From positions 87,233,684 to 87,297,683 of the forward strand of contig CM067082.1 of assembly GCA_034008185.1 (NCBI GenBank): a DNA stretch of 64,000 nt, written 5' to 3'. This DNA comes from Gorsachius magnificus (taxonomy: Eukaryota; Chordata; Aves; Pelecaniformes; Ardeidae). Below, piece by piece: positions 49,400-62,689 of this stretch. Within the stretch, counting starts at the first letter, position 1; each line of letters opens with the position of its first letter. The notes beneath the pieces were generated by a model that saw only the letters and a program-made list of their open reading frames with translations, did not search any database and was not told the origin of the DNA. A program made the position numbers and the translations under genes.

Positions 49400-49740
49400 C
49401 CCTTGTCTTGCCACTTGAATCATTTATTTAAGCGGTGATAATAAAAGGTGTCAGCAATTCACTCGTAAGCTCTTGAAGATTTCTGTGCGCATTGACCTTT
49501 AAGTGTTTGCATCTTGACAGGTGAGCCGTTCTTAACGTCTCCTATGAGATATGGTGGGGGCAAGGGGTCAGGCACGCTAATGATAAAATTACCATTTACC
49601 TTTTACCTCACCAGCCTCAGTGCCTGACATTATAAATGTAGGTAACCTTTCACCTGAAGGCTCTCTTTCTTCTGCACTGCTAGAGATTATGGAGAAACGA
49701 ATGTGCTTGCAGTTGTAGAAGAGGCATCAGTCATGAAAAA
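49400..49740. promoter_or_regulatory. Possible conserved non-coding element
   Basis: The block contains repeated ACCTTT/ACCTCA words, CTAATGATAAAATTACC, GACAGGTGAGC and ATTTATTTAAGCGG. These resemble homeodomain, T-box or nuclear-receptor half sites and E-boxes in close spacing. There is no supported reading frame and no simple repeat. The call is from sequence texture only. Confidence 0.2.
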
Positions 49741-52700
49741 AAAGGTGCTTTTGGTGATCCTTTCCCTTTAATTTTCACGTTTGTTATTTTAAACCAAAAT
49801 CGTATTTTTAGAAAAAGTGTGAAGAGCTCCACCTTGTTTTATTTTAACAAAGAGATGGTTATCTGGCTATTTCTATTCTAGCACGGTATTTCTACTCGAG
49901 ACTATTCCGTTCATACTTATTAAGATGAAAGCATTATTTGTTTATTCATTAACGCAACTGATATCACAGCAGTCAATAAGGTTTTTTTCAGGGATAAGTG
50001 GTCACATTAATGAGACTATATTGATGATCTTCATTATTTGCCACAGCCCAATAGAGTCAGCTTGTTCACTTTTGCATCCTCATCCAAGTTTTCCTGAGCT
50101 TCAGTAATTTTCAGACTTGAGTCAAGATCCCTCTTCCAAAGGCAATACCATTCGATCAGTGGTAATGGGTACACAGTAAGAGCTTTGAAGGTATCAATAT
50201 GAATCTTAAGACTATCTAAGGGTTGCTGATCTCCCACCCACTTACAGTGTGTCTGATTGCTCAGAAGTAAACACTTAGGCAATTTGATATACCATGAAGC
50301 TTAAAGAATATGAGTGGGGAGTATTTACTTTTCCATGTAAAAACATTTAAGATTTCTAAAAGCCATGCGTGTTGTGGATAGGACAACTGTCATGTCTAGC
50401 AGAAATGTTAAAGACGGTGCTACGTGCAGAGCCTGCATTTGACTGATTCAGGGGCAGATGATTCATATCCTGATTTGAAATATGTATTCTTCTTGCCAGA
50501 GCAAAAGCATATGAGGGTGGAAAACATATGAAGAGACAGACACAGAAAATGAGATTCAGTTCATTTCACTGATCAAGAGCCAAACGATCACAAGCTTTAG
50601 TAGAATTACCTCCCTAGAAGAACAGCCCCTTTCTGATAAATGCAGTCATGCAACTGCTAGGGTATAAATTGTGCAAATTGAAGACTATGGTTCAAATATA
50701 AATCTTGATATTCAGTTTAGTGAAATTTGGTATTGTGTGAACATTTTTCATATCTATGAATCTTCAGGCACAAATCTTGTTGCATTTTATTCATGTAATA
50801 AGGATATACATTTTGCAATAGCTTCATTCAGTGGATATCGACCTTAATGAAATTGCACTCTGGGAAGTCTATACAAATTGTTTCATCTTCTTCAGATTGG
50901 AAAACCTGAGTAGACCTATTTCTAGTTTTATCTGTTCATATACAGATAAAGAGTACGCACACAGAGTTCAAGCATCTAATAAATGAAAGGCACAACTTCA
51001 TTACCGTATTAAGTTGGCAGGGTGAGGAAAAGGTTCAGTTTGTACCATATTGAAAGGACAGCCAGGTTCTGATGCTGGGAAAAAACCCCCAAACCCAAAA
51101 GAAATATTGTCCTTCGAGAAAAGTAAATAGCTCTCCTCTCACATAAACCTGCACTGCTTCTACCATCAGGGAGTTTGTGAAGTAGTGAAGCAGGACAGAA
51201 AGCACAGGAAAAGCCTTCCTCTGGGAAGCTCGTGCTCAAATCAAATGTGTTGAAAGGACACAGGCAGGGATGTCATTCAGGCTGGATAACCTGGCAGAGT
51301 CATTTCCAGGCTTATCAGATCATGTTCCACTTGTCTGAATACTCTTGTTTTACTTCTGTGCATCAACACAAACTCAGCCCCCAGCACCAAAACCAGATTC
51401 ATTTCCACAGCACAAAGGGCTTAACTGTGCTTTTCAGCAGGTTTTACTCCTACCCTTCTGCCCGTCTTTCTCCTGGAATTCTGCATTTACTGTGACGTAA
51501 CTATTTTCTAGTTATGGCTTAGACCACGGAGGCACACATCATCTCATACAGGTATGTAATAACTCTACGAACAGTATGAGAGGTTATGGAGACACCACGG
51601 ATGTACTATAAGTTGTTGGCAACATTTATAAATGGATTTTACAGGTTATGACATATTCCCATCTACTGATCCATTTTTCTGGGACTGGGACTAATATTCC
51701 ATGTTTATGTGAAGTTTCAAGCATGCAGTATCAGCTCTGGTGGGGAGAAAAAAGAATCCTGCCAGTAAAATATTTTTTTCCCCTCCTCCGGAATGCAGCT
51801 TGTTGAAGGATTAGCACAGGCCAGGTTCATTCAGTTTGGCAGTTTCTGATTCTGAGTTAGGAAATAGGAGTACTGTGACCACTTAAAGGCCAGATTCCTA
51901 CATTGACAGAGCACACACATGTAGCCCTCACAAATCCTGCAGTGTTTCTCAGAGCAGACTAGCACAATCCTTGCAATATCATGCCAGTAAAATCCCTCAA
52001 ATGCTGGATTACCCTCTGTCTCATCCCCTTTGTGTTCATTGAATATATATGATGCTAGCTGGCTTGAAGGAATCTTTCTTTTGATTTCCCAAGGGATACC
52101 CACTGAAGGTTTGATCCTGCAATACATTGAATATGCTGAACATTTAAGGAAGCCAGAGGAATTTGAGAGCGTAAAGCTATCTCCTGGCTAAAGAAATGAA
52201 GGGGAGATGTGTTGCACCAGCTATGTCTTGTGCAATGTCATGCAAAATATTTCCAGGATGGGCTAGAGAAAACAATGATGTTTCAAAAAAAGAAAAAAAA
52301 AAAATCTAATAAGAAACACACTTCCTGGAGTCCTGGAGGGAACTCTTACCAGTTATACCACATTCTTGAATCTGCAAGGAGGATCTGGTTTCATAGTAAG
52401 GACCCAGTCAGACCAGAAGACCTTCTGCGTTATCACTAGCCACATAGCTCACACCTATTAAGTCCAACGGGAAATATATTTTGAAGATTGACTAGAACAC
52501 TAAGATAATAGGACACATTTAAAATACAGATGTACCCACTGGAGAGTATGTTTATTGATTCCTGAAGCTTTCAAAACAACATTAATCATGCAAAAAGGCA
52601 AAAATCTGACATGCCAGTTCAGGAATGGAAGAGAAGGGAACCGACTTTTTCACAGAAAGGTTTGTGTCAACACATTTCTGAAAATTAATCAATAGTCAAA

Positions 52701-53305
52701 TAACTCCAGTGACAGATTGAGCATTCCAGCAGGGACTACAAGATGTAATACATTATTTTTTTTTTTTCACAGTTCATGGAAAATATAGTTTGCTAATATA
52801 AAGCGTAAGTGGATATGTCTTTTTATATTTCAAAAAGGCATTCTATTTTTCCAGTAAAAATAAAAATGGTAACAGTGCTGATGGGAAAACTTGCTCATAA
52901 TTTAGAAACACTTTGAAATATATTCAGTTTGGAAAAAAAAATTGAAGTAGCTTGTCCCCCATATTCAAAGCTTACTCTATTCTGGGGTAAGACTAGAATT
53001 GGCTTTAGAGAAAGACAGTGGCGTCTGGATCTATCCCTTATATGTGAAGCTACTCTATGACCTTTACCTCTTGCTATGCTTTATACACCACCAAGGACGT
53101 GGAAATTGCTTACAAATCAATAAACAGATTTTATTTTTTATAAGTATCTGTAACAGGAGGGATTTGTTTAAATGAGAAAGGCATGCTTCATGTGTTCGCT
53201 TTCCAGATGTCTCATGATGGCTAAGACTTAATCAGGGGACGGGTTAGATTTCTTCTGTTGGCATGATATCACATATAAATGTTTCACAAATGCAAAATAG
53301 CTGAT

Positions 53306-53390
53306 TGTGTATATGTGTGTGTATACACACATACATATATATAAGTATGTATGCATGTGTAAATGTACATATATATAAGCATGTGGAAGT
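53306..53390. repeat. TG/TA/CA simple repeat with short palindrome
   Basis: Mixed TGTG, TATA and CACA words. They include a 16-bp palindrome (TGTGTGTATACACACA, near 53315-53330) and two near-identical ACATATATATAAG words starting at 53333 and 53367. It is a degenerate dinucleotide microsatellite. Confidence 0.85.
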
Positions 53391-54491
53391 ACATCTCCTG
53401 AGCAGCAACACAAAGAACCAATGTATATTAAATTTAAATCCAGTATGTATTTTTCAAGTTAAGATCAAGACCTGGGAACCAAAGCGTGTGTGCAGGGCTG
53501 GCAATCCTCTGGGGAAAAGCCAGGAGAATTGATACTTAAGAGGTTCATTCACTGCTTCTTCCTGCTCTGGAAATGCTGAATGGGAAACTCAGCTGCAGCA
53601 TCACCAAAGCTCTGCCCTGAAAGCACTCCAGCCTGTCAAGGAACGTGGTGGGAAAAGCCATTCAACTCTCATGCAGACCCTACGCCTCCAGCCAGCCTTC
53701 CTGCAACTGCTGGGAGAAAGATGTGGAGATCCTGGGGTGGCTGTGATATCTGTGGGCAGAATCCTCTTTCCTAGCTGCATGAAAAAATCTCCAGATGGGA
53801 AAACCTGGAGAACAGCTGAAATCCCAGAGGTTTTGAATCTCCACAGTTATCTTCTCCTATGTTTCCACTGAAGAATGTAGTGGGGACCAGTGCTATCTGT
53901 GAGGACACAGTGCCACTCCCTCTTATTAGACATTTTCATTTCTTCCAGTCTCCTTTTCCATACCTTATGAGATTTATTACTACATGTTTGTAGTACTGCA
54001 GTTGTACTTTGATGATTTTAAGATGGCTGAGGCTGGAAAGGAATGGGATGACATTTCTAGTGTAATTTGTTCTGCATAAAACCTGTTACCTTTAATACTC
54101 AAGTCCATTCTCTACTTGTAGAGCTACTGAACCAAATTGGCTCGTGCCAACAAGCATGCTCTGCTGATTGCTCAATGAAGCTTGGCTGGTTGACACCCAG
54201 CTAAGAATTTGGCTCCACAATTTGAGGGAGGGAGAAACAGAGATAGAAGAAGTGTAACAGTAAGTTTCAGACTGTATTTTCAGTTACATCAGACCAAGTC
54301 TAGAGTAAGTTCATTTAAAGCAAGGAATTTTTTTTAGGTTTTCTTTGGTGTAACAGAAATGAGTTTGTCCCTGAGCATTTATGTCTTTCAAAAATCTCAG
54401 TCAGGCAGAAAACACTTTTTAGTCAGTCTCTGAGATACTAATGAAACCCAGAGTAACCCACTGATATGCAAAGTACCTCATTTAATGAACT

Positions 54492-54533
54492 TACACACAC
54501 ACGTGCATGTGCACGTGTGTGTGTGTGTGTATG
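54492..54533. repeat. Palindromic alternating CA/TG repeat
   Basis: Forty-two bases alternate strictly between pyrimidine and purine. ACACACACACGTGCA (54493-54507) is the exact reverse complement of 54510-54524, with only TG between. The tract can form Z-DNA or a tight cruciform and is likely length-polymorphic. Confidence 0.9.
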
Positions 54534-55150
54534 GTGTAACTGAAAAAAGGAATCTAAGCAAAAGAAAAATCCTCAGGACTAGATACAGTACCCTTTAAAT
54601 ACAGAGCTGTTTAAAATATCAATCTCCTTATTGTAATTTGATATGTGAAATTCAGGCATGCATTTACAATTCAGATCCCATTCCTTAGGGATTCCCATTT
54701 AGGGCCTGTTCATATGATTTATTTAGTGCCTTTCTTCACTTACTTATGCTTGAGATCGTTAGGTATAATGCACATATATGCACAGGGATAAAATGTTTAT
54801 CATCATTACTTCAATGAAGTAATTTGCCATCCTTGACACCCTCTAATGTCCCAAGTGCTTCAACCCACTGGCTCATTTGCCCGGCTTTGCTCTCTCTTCA
54901 CTTTTTCATCTCAAATTCTCAATGTGTTCCCTTCATCAATCATGGAAGTTTAGAGGGTAGCAGGAGGGAAGACAGCAGAATAATTATCCAAATATAACAA
55001 CAGAAGGTCCCCTTTGCGCTGCAGAAGGGACAGGGATGGGGGAGGGAGAACAGAGGACACATGAGCATGTACTTTCTGCTCTTTTGAAAACATTAATGAT
55101 GTTTAATGGAAGCCAAAGAACCCACTGGAAGCCACTGTGGTCTCAAAACT

Positions 55151-55366
55151 ATGTCCTGCATCACTAGTCTGAGGACCTGGTTCCTCTCCCTATGTGTCCT
55201 CTTGCTGGTCTGCCTCTCCTCGCCCCAGGTTGCCAGCATTTCAGCACCACTGATGGTTGCAGGGAGGAACCACTTTGAATGTACTCTTTTGGATCTATTT
55301 TTCAAAAAAATAGGATCCAAATCACCGTGCCCTGACTACATTCAGCTAATTGGCCCTTGCTTTTGA
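55151..55366 (+). other. 71-codon frame with signal-peptide-like start, unproven
   Basis: From ATG 55151 the predicted product starts with a short polar stretch, a hydrophobic core (WFLSLCVLLLVCL) and a possible small-residue cleavage site after QVAS. About 40 residues with three Cys follow. An upstream in-frame ATG at 55106 would add 15 residues and bury the signal. There is no recognised family, promoter or splice site, so this is most likely chance, though the signal-like start is unusually good. Confidence 0.12.
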
Positions 55367-58003
55367 TGACATCCGTGGAGTGGGGATGAACAAATTGAAG
55401 GTGAAAGGATGGGCTGGGGTGGGGGCAGGGGGAAGTTAGCATGGCCTGGGGCATGGTGTCATACACAGCTGGGGAGAGGCACAGAGGGTGCTGGGTCTGG
55501 GGCAGCCCCAGGTGGCTATGCGCAAGGTGACTTTTTCACTTTGAGAGAAAGAAGATTGGTCTTTCACATTTCTCTGCCTCCCCATCACAGACATCAACTG
55601 CAACATGATATTTCTCTATGACCTAAAAGCAGGAATATTGCAGAGTGTAATGCTGGGGAGACAGATCTTATAGACGTTCACACTCAGGAAAACAAAGGGG
55701 TTTAGAGGTGCTTCAGAGCTCAGTGAAATGATGGTTGCTGATGTGTGCTAGATCTAGGAAGGAGCAGGTTGGTGCAGCTTTCAGTCAAATATTAGACATA
55801 AAACCATGGCTTGCCCTAGTTAAGACTTTAGAAAAATGAACTCAATAAAATGATAGCCCAGAGTTTGGACAAATGCAAAAAGAAAAGTCTTGTGTAGACC
55901 ACAAAACAACACACAGTGAAAAAACAATCCTCTTGAAACTGAATCAAACAACGTGAGATGGAAATGAACAACCATTCATCTACTTCTTATTTTTCCCAGT
56001 GTGTCCATGCTGGGCTTGATCATTTACTCAAGTGTTAATATTCACCACACTCAAAATTCAATCGGTAGTGACAAATACCAGAAAGAAAACTCGCAGGTTT
56101 CTGAATGCTGCCTGACACTTCAAAGTCCACCAATAAATAACTAAATAGCCCCAGCAAAAGCTTTATCTTCCTTTCAGTGCACCCTTCTCCCTTGCCCCAA
56201 ATATGAAGAACTTTGCTTGCCGTGTACCCAGAGGATGGGACTGACATAATCAGGGAAACATATTATGGAGGGGATGAATGAGATCTCCACAGAAAATGCA
56301 GCAACAATCCTTGTCTCTGATTAAAACACAGGAGATTCTGGCCTTGAATGCATCTACTGCACCAGCTGATAGAGGCAGATGTCCTACCAGGGAATTCCCA
56401 AGCTATTTGCTTGTCCACAGCTACAGGGAAAGAAATGGAAGATGAACTACCGGTACTGGAAAAATGGCTAAAATCTATGCCTCTGCAGAAAACTACATTT
56501 TCTTGATTTGCTCTTTTAGGGAAAAGTATGAGCCTATATACAACCTGGGATACTTGTAAACTCCTCCAGTTTAAAGTATGTGATCTAGAGGTCACATCTG
56601 GTCCACTAATGGACATTTCCCACACGGACTTCTCCAATTTTTTGAATCCATCTAACCTGTTAGTCTCCACAACTTCTGATGGCAATGAGTTCTACAGTTT
56701 AATGGGATACTATATGAAAAGAAAATAATGGACTTTTGGAGATCTTTGATAGAGATTTGTCATTTTTGCCTTCCTGAAAGTGAGAAGTGTGCTGTTTTTC
56801 TTAGCCATTTTTCATGCCATTTCTTAACATGTCAAAATCAAAGTAGAAGATCCCGTCTTCCATGGCTGTGTTCTCAGAATTACATGTTGGAATCTTTTCC
56901 TGATTTTTAGAAATGATCACTTCCAGCTTAACAAACATTCAACATTCAGTCACTCATTTTTCCTGCTAAGTGGTTTGGTCTATTTTCTTCTCCTTTCTAA
57001 GCCTTCAGAAGAAGATGATTAGAAAGACTGAACTTGAAGATGGTTATGAAAGAGATAACATGGGTTATCATGGCTGCTTCGATCCTTGTAGTTGAAAGAG
57101 GGTTTGAGCCACAACTTTAGCAAGTGATGGTTTTGCTAAAAATATTTTTTCTTCTTTTTTTTCTACTCTGAAATATAAAAATAGTGCACTGAAACACAGA
57201 ATTGAATTAATAAGCTATGGAGAAAATGCAGAAAGTAAATTTCTCCAAGGGGAAAATGAATCAGCATTCTTTCCAGGGAAACGGATAAACATGTAAAGAA
57301 ATGTACAGGTAAAGTACTCATCTATGTAATTGATTTTTTGTTAATACTCTTCTTTAAAGCAATACTTGGAGTGATTTAAGCATGTGTTTTTAGGTCCACC
57401 ATGTAATTTGCTATCCTGTATGTCAGGACTCGTAAGCACAAAAAAAAGACATTTCATCAAAAAACGCTCAGAATGCTACTCATGCCCTGGAAATATTCAA
57501 AAGGAATTTACAAGGTTTGTGTTTGGTTTTGTTTTTTTTATCTGATGTAAAATGTCCTGCACTCATGGACTATAAAATGTCCATCCTGCAGCATTACTTC
57601 ATTTTCCAACTGGGACTTACAGTTCATGGCATCTGATCTGTATCTCTGACTCTCCTGAATGCTTTTCCAAAAGTAGGTAGCATGTGGCTCAATGTATTAA
57701 AATTGTTCAACACTGTGACTCATGTTTTCTCCATGTTCTTCTGGATGAAACATGCTGTATAAATAAGAGGCAGAGGAGCAACAACAGCTCAGAAAGTATT
57801 CCTTGTTTAAAAGCTAGGATGTTCCATCTGCTTTCTCTGAGTGATTGGCCTCACTCTATCCTGTCAGTGTAAAACTGATGCAATGTCCCTGAAACAGAGG
57901 TGTTCTGCATGGTAAACGTAGTATTACTTTTTATTATTGGCCTTGCCAGCAACTCTGCCATCCATTTAGGCACCTAATTTATGTAACCAGAGACACCACC
58001 ACA

Positions 58004-58491
58004 AAAAAGATGTTGCGTTGCTAGAACATGTCCAGAGGAGAGCAACAAAGCTGGTGAGCGGTCTGGAGCACAAGTCTTATGGGGAGCAGCTGAGGAAACT
58101 GGGACTGTTTATCCTGCAGAAAAGGAGGCTGAGATGAGACCTTATCTCTCTCTACAACTACCTGAAAGGAGGGTGTAGTGAAGTAGGTAGGTGCTGGTTT
58201 CTTCTCCCAGGTAACAGGCAATAGGGGGTGAGAGGAAATGGCTTCAAGTTGTGCCAGAAGAGGTTTAGATTGGACATTAGGAAAAATTTCTTCACCAAAA
58301 GGGTTGTTAAGCATTGGAACAGGCTGCTCAGGGAAGTAGTCAAGTCCCCATCCCTGGAGGTATTTAACAGAGAGGTAGTAGTGGTGCTTAGGGACATGGC
58401 TTAGTGGTGGAAATGGCAGTGTTAGGTTAATGGTTGGACTTGATGATCTTAAAGTTCTTTTCCAACCTAAATGATTCTATGCTTCTATGAT
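58004..58491 (+). mobile_element. CR1-g: 488-bp CR1 3' fragment
   Basis: Homology begins at AAAAAGATGTTGC (about 58004), matching the sequence just inside CR1-e read on its own strand. It runs through the ORF2 tail and 3' UTR to ATTCTATG (58474-58481) and a mutated second octamer, CTTCTATG. It belongs to the CR1-b/e type. Frameshifts and stops are scattered through it, so it is older than the CR1-c/d/f group. Confidence 0.94.
58021..58400 (+). pseudogene. CR1 ORF2 C-terminal remnant (copy g)
   Basis: The plus strand carries a decayed ORF2 tail. [16 protein letters not shown] coding (58021-58056), a [12 protein letters not shown] block and an [15 protein letters not shown] segment (about 58261-58292) are recognisable but lie in different frames or beside stops. 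The region after GLFILQKRR is broken by a stop and small insertions, including an extra AGGTAGGT near 58182. Nothing functional can be made from it. Confidence 0.85.
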
Positions 58492-59159
58492 CTTTAGACA
58501 TAGGCAAAACAGATGTTTGCTGACGATGGGAGAAAGTCAGGATCAGCAGTTTCCCTTGGCAATGCTGCTTATTGGGCAAAATCAGAGCCCTGGTAATCCT
58601 GCTGGTTTTGCTTCTGGCCAAACTCTGGAATTAGGGGCAGAGCACAGAAAGAAGTGCTAATGGCATCGGTGGCTTCTACATTGCTGGAGGGTGGTCTCTC
58701 CCCACAGCAGCCAGCAAGGCTTTCTCTGTGCTTGAGGTCCTGGCAGCAGTGACTCTGCCTAGCTCCCTGGCCCTTTGCTTCCCAGGGCAGGAATTATATG
58801 TCCCAGGTCCCTCTTTCTTGAAGAAACTATGTCTATTTCTACCTGTGCTGCTGGGGGCATCCTGAGTCAGCTCTGCTCAGTCCATTTCATATGAGATGGT
58901 CCACGCCTCAAAAACTTTACAGTCCAAGCACAGGAAGTTAAACAGTCAGAAGCTGCAGGCATAGCACCATAGTCCTGTTTTCTGCACTCCTCATCATCAT
59001 AGTATCTTTGAACTGTCTTAATATCACATTTAGAAAGTGCCAGGACATTTTCTTTCCATAAATGTCCCTCTCTTATGCTCAGTGAAGCCTGTTCTCTATG
59101 AAACAGGTTTTCCCCTTCCTTGGGATTCAGAAGCTATAGCAATAAAACCTCTTTACTGA

Positions 59160-59680
59160 CACGCCAAAAGAATAAATGCAGCCTTGCAGGGCTCCTGGCT
59201 GAATCAGGACGTTAATGAGTAGGGAAACAGCAGTGAAGATGATGGCTAACCAATCAATAATGACTGAATTACAGTTTAAAAACTGGATGTGTTAGATAGT
59301 TATTAACAGTGTAATTATTCATAAATGTGCCTAATTATTCATAATTATTCAGAAACCTTATTACTTCCCTGATTGTCATAAGTGATCTCCGAGGCCAATT
59401 ATTATTTGATTATGGCCACAGGACTCTATGTTGGTATTACTTCTTTTGTCCTAGAAAAGTACAGAGAAAGCTGGTGAAGTGAAATTCATGGAGGACTACG
59501 GGCACTGAGCAGTCCTTTAAGAACAAGTCTGTGATTTGAAAGCCTCTGCTGTCTCTCCTCTTAGCTTTTTCTTCAGATTTCTTTGATTCCTTTATTACAG
59601 AAGCTGCTGCTGCCTAATTAGGGTTTTCTTGTTGTAATTGCTGCATTTGATATCTTAATAGCGTTACAATGAGTGTGAGG
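59160..59680. promoter_or_regulatory. Possible enhancer-like block with phased TAATTA sites
   Basis: The word TAATTATTC occurs at 59312-59320, 59332-59340 and 59342-59350, start-to-start distances of 20 and 10 bp, about two and one helical turns. Nearby are AACCAATCAATAATGAC (CCAAT and PBX-like, about 59248-59264), TTCTTTGATTCC (TCF-like, about 59579-59590) and another TAATTA at 59615-59620. TAATTA is the core recognised by many homeodomain proteins. No coding frame competes. Function is inferred; no alignment was possible. Confidence 0.3.
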
Positions 59681-62600
59681 GAGGAAGGGGGAAAGGGGCA
59701 GAGGGACTATCAGTGCACATGTTTGTGGGGAAACCGAAAGCTCCCCAGGCTGTATGACTGAACCAGAAGGCCCAGGAGCCAAATCCCAGCTAGTTCAGGT
59801 ATCTTGTAACTCAGTGGGGAGCTCTGTCAGATTGCAGACACAGTAGCTGTTAGCCCCTGACAATAAGAGCGACAGTGGTGTCTCTGCCTTTAAACAAATA
59901 GTTGAGCTTGATTAGAGTCATTTTCACAAAAGCAAGGTGAGAAAAATGTATTTTACATTTTCAACTCACTAGTACTTAACTCACACGAACGTAAACTCAA
60001 ACCTAACTGCAAGCTTGGTCAAATGCTGAACCAGACGTAGTCAGGGTGCTGATGCAATTAGACCTTATCATCAGAAAATCTGGGATTTTTGTCAGAAGGC
60101 AGTGCACTAATCAAACAGGAGCATCAGCTTCTTTCCTCTTTCTTTCCTCCCCTGAAAACATTAGAGCCATTATATTGTGGGGCGGCATTAGTCACATTAA
60201 ATTAGCATATAGATGAGTTCTGGGGGTAGGAAGGAGGGGGAGATAGGTTATGATAACCTGATGCTGTAATGCAGAAATCTTTTGGCTTATATACCAAGCC
60301 CCACAGAGCCCTGAGCTTGTTACACGGGGGAAAATTGCACTTTCCCAACAGGGATGCAACCAGCTTCTATTGTGTAATTTTACTGACAGTGTTTAATAAG
60401 AAAACAAACACCCAAGCACTGAAGAATCATGAACCAGTCTCCACAAAATCATCCAACTGTCTTAAAAATCACGAGATTCAAACCCCTTTCAGGTTTTCTT
60501 TTTTCCTGCTGGTTTCTGAACCAGAAGGGCTGGAAACCTTTTCTTTGAACTGATAGCCAAGGTTGTCCTTTTAATGACTTGAGGGGGTATAAAGAAAAAC
60601 ATTAGACACTGCAAGGGCTGTCAGGACCATTAGTGGCTCACAATCACTATGGTGTGAAAAGAAGGGCTGCCCTGCTGTGTGGTCATTTCAGCATCCTGCG
60701 ATCCAGAGTGTACGCGTCGTAGCAGGGGGTTCGAATGCAAGCACTACGGTTCCTCTAACTCTTCTCCATCCCATTATCACAAAGCCTGTGATGAGGTACT
60801 GTCATGCATGTATATTTGAGTGCTGTCCTCACCTCAGTGGACCAGGCCAGATTCTGATACCCCAAGAGCTGTTTCACTTATGGCAGTGGAATCTGAGAAA
60901 TGAGATCACTGTCCTCTGACGGTACTCTCACAGCTGAAGATATGACGGAAAATAGTTTCATGCTGAGAGGGCTACCAAATACAGGAAATGTAATAGCTCA
61001 GCAGCAGCTGAAATGTGTATGTGCATAGTTCTGGGGTTTTTAAAATCCCCTGGAAAGGTTAACAGCGACATTTCTTCTTTTCATCAGGCTACATGATACA
61101 AAGAGTTAAATACTGGTAACCCCCTTCTTTTGCAAAATTGTCTACAATTTCTGTCATGGGGAATAAAACATGCAACAGAAATACATGTGCAGGGTGCAGT
61201 CACTTCTGAGCACTTTTTGAACTTGCTGTGCTGAACAGTAATGTGAAAAGAATTGATTGTTCAAAGTGTCTCTGTATGAGAATAAAGAGTTTTGCAAGAT
61301 GCATATTTAGAGTCTGGGTTCTTGCAAACAGTACAGAGGAACGGGCAGGTTTGTATTTTCTTTAGAATATATAACCAAGAATAGGAAAATACTACTCTGC
61401 CAGACAAAGACAGAAGACCACTACCTCCTTCCGAAGTCTTTATTTCACTGTGAAAGTGAAATTTCTTCAGTCACAGTTGCATATCCTTGGTCTTTTCTCA
61501 TCAAAATCACAAGGGCAATTCAGTTTCTACAAGTGCTATGGGGAAATCAGTGCTCAATTTGCACACCAGGGATACTTCCAGGGAGATGCAACATAGCTTG
61601 ACACAGTAGGACAGAACTCTTCAAAAACTCTTTGTCAAGCTCTGGCAGAATACAAATCAGGAATTTTATTCTGCTACAGTCCAATCCAAATCAGACTCTA
61701 TCATATTACAGGATCCACATCTCAGCGGGTCAGATTAAGATGTAGTTTCATATTTTGCAAGTAGTATCGTGAATGTCACCACTTAGTTATTTTGTAATAT
61801 TGACATAAATTAATCTCTGCTCCTGTCCACCTAATAAACATTACTGCAGCTAAGACTTGCTGCAGGTCTCCTTGAATGACAACTCAGTCTAGGCCCAGAA
61901 ATGCAAAGTTATGATAGCTGCTAGAACCGCTAAGCATATCAGATCAGAGATTAAAAACAGAGTTCACATAAGTAAACAGTCTCACTGAACTTTTTTGACT
62001 ACTGAGCATGTGCTACTTGTTTCTCATCAATCCAGAGAAGAGGATGAATGTGTAAAACTTATTTCACATTTAATAATACAACATAATTGCTAAAGCAGGG
62101 CAGAATATCTTACACATATGTTTTTTAATATGGCTGCAATATGTTCTGTCTTGTAACACAAGCTATAGCTACCACACTGTCTTTGCCTCCCTGACTTTCA
62201 ATGAAGTACATTTCAATGTATGCTAAAGGACAAGGTTTATATCATTCTTAACTCACATAGGGTGACAGCCCAATTTGGCAGAGCCCCAGTGCCTGAAGAA
62301 TTAAGAAGGTGCTTCCTTTCCATGAGTCTGAAAACCCAAGGCTGCTTTTTCACAAAGCACAACAAACAGCCATCATGTATCCTAGCAGTGAATTTTAAGT
62401 CCTTTAAGCAAAGTTAAGTAAAGCTCTAAGCAAACCCTCACAGGCAGCATGAGCCACAGCTCTCCTTTAAACAAAAAAAACAACAAGAGAAAATGGTTGT
62501 AAGTGTGTGTGTTATTTGTTCCCCCTTCCCCTTGTGGCTTCAAAGGGTGAAAATGGAAGAATGTGACTACAGAGCATAATGGGTCAACACTGCAGCTCTG

Positions 62601-62689
62601 ATCGCTGGAGCATACACTCTAAATTTCATGCTACATTAGGTAGATTTTAAAACCTAATCTGCTCCTATGAATGTTTTATTGGTAATTCT

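Larger units (their letters stand above)
47740..58003. other. Non-coding stretch, no gene recognised
   Basis: About 10.3 kb without a recognisable gene. Features seen are a conserved-element-like block (about 49400-49740), an A-run near 52286-52302, TA/TG repeats (53306-53390), an alternating CA/TG palindromic repeat (54492-54533), GC-richer patches at about 53560-53840 and 55000-55560, and one short frame with a signal-peptide-like start (55151-55366). No RNA gene or additional transposon family was identified. Confidence 0.6.
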
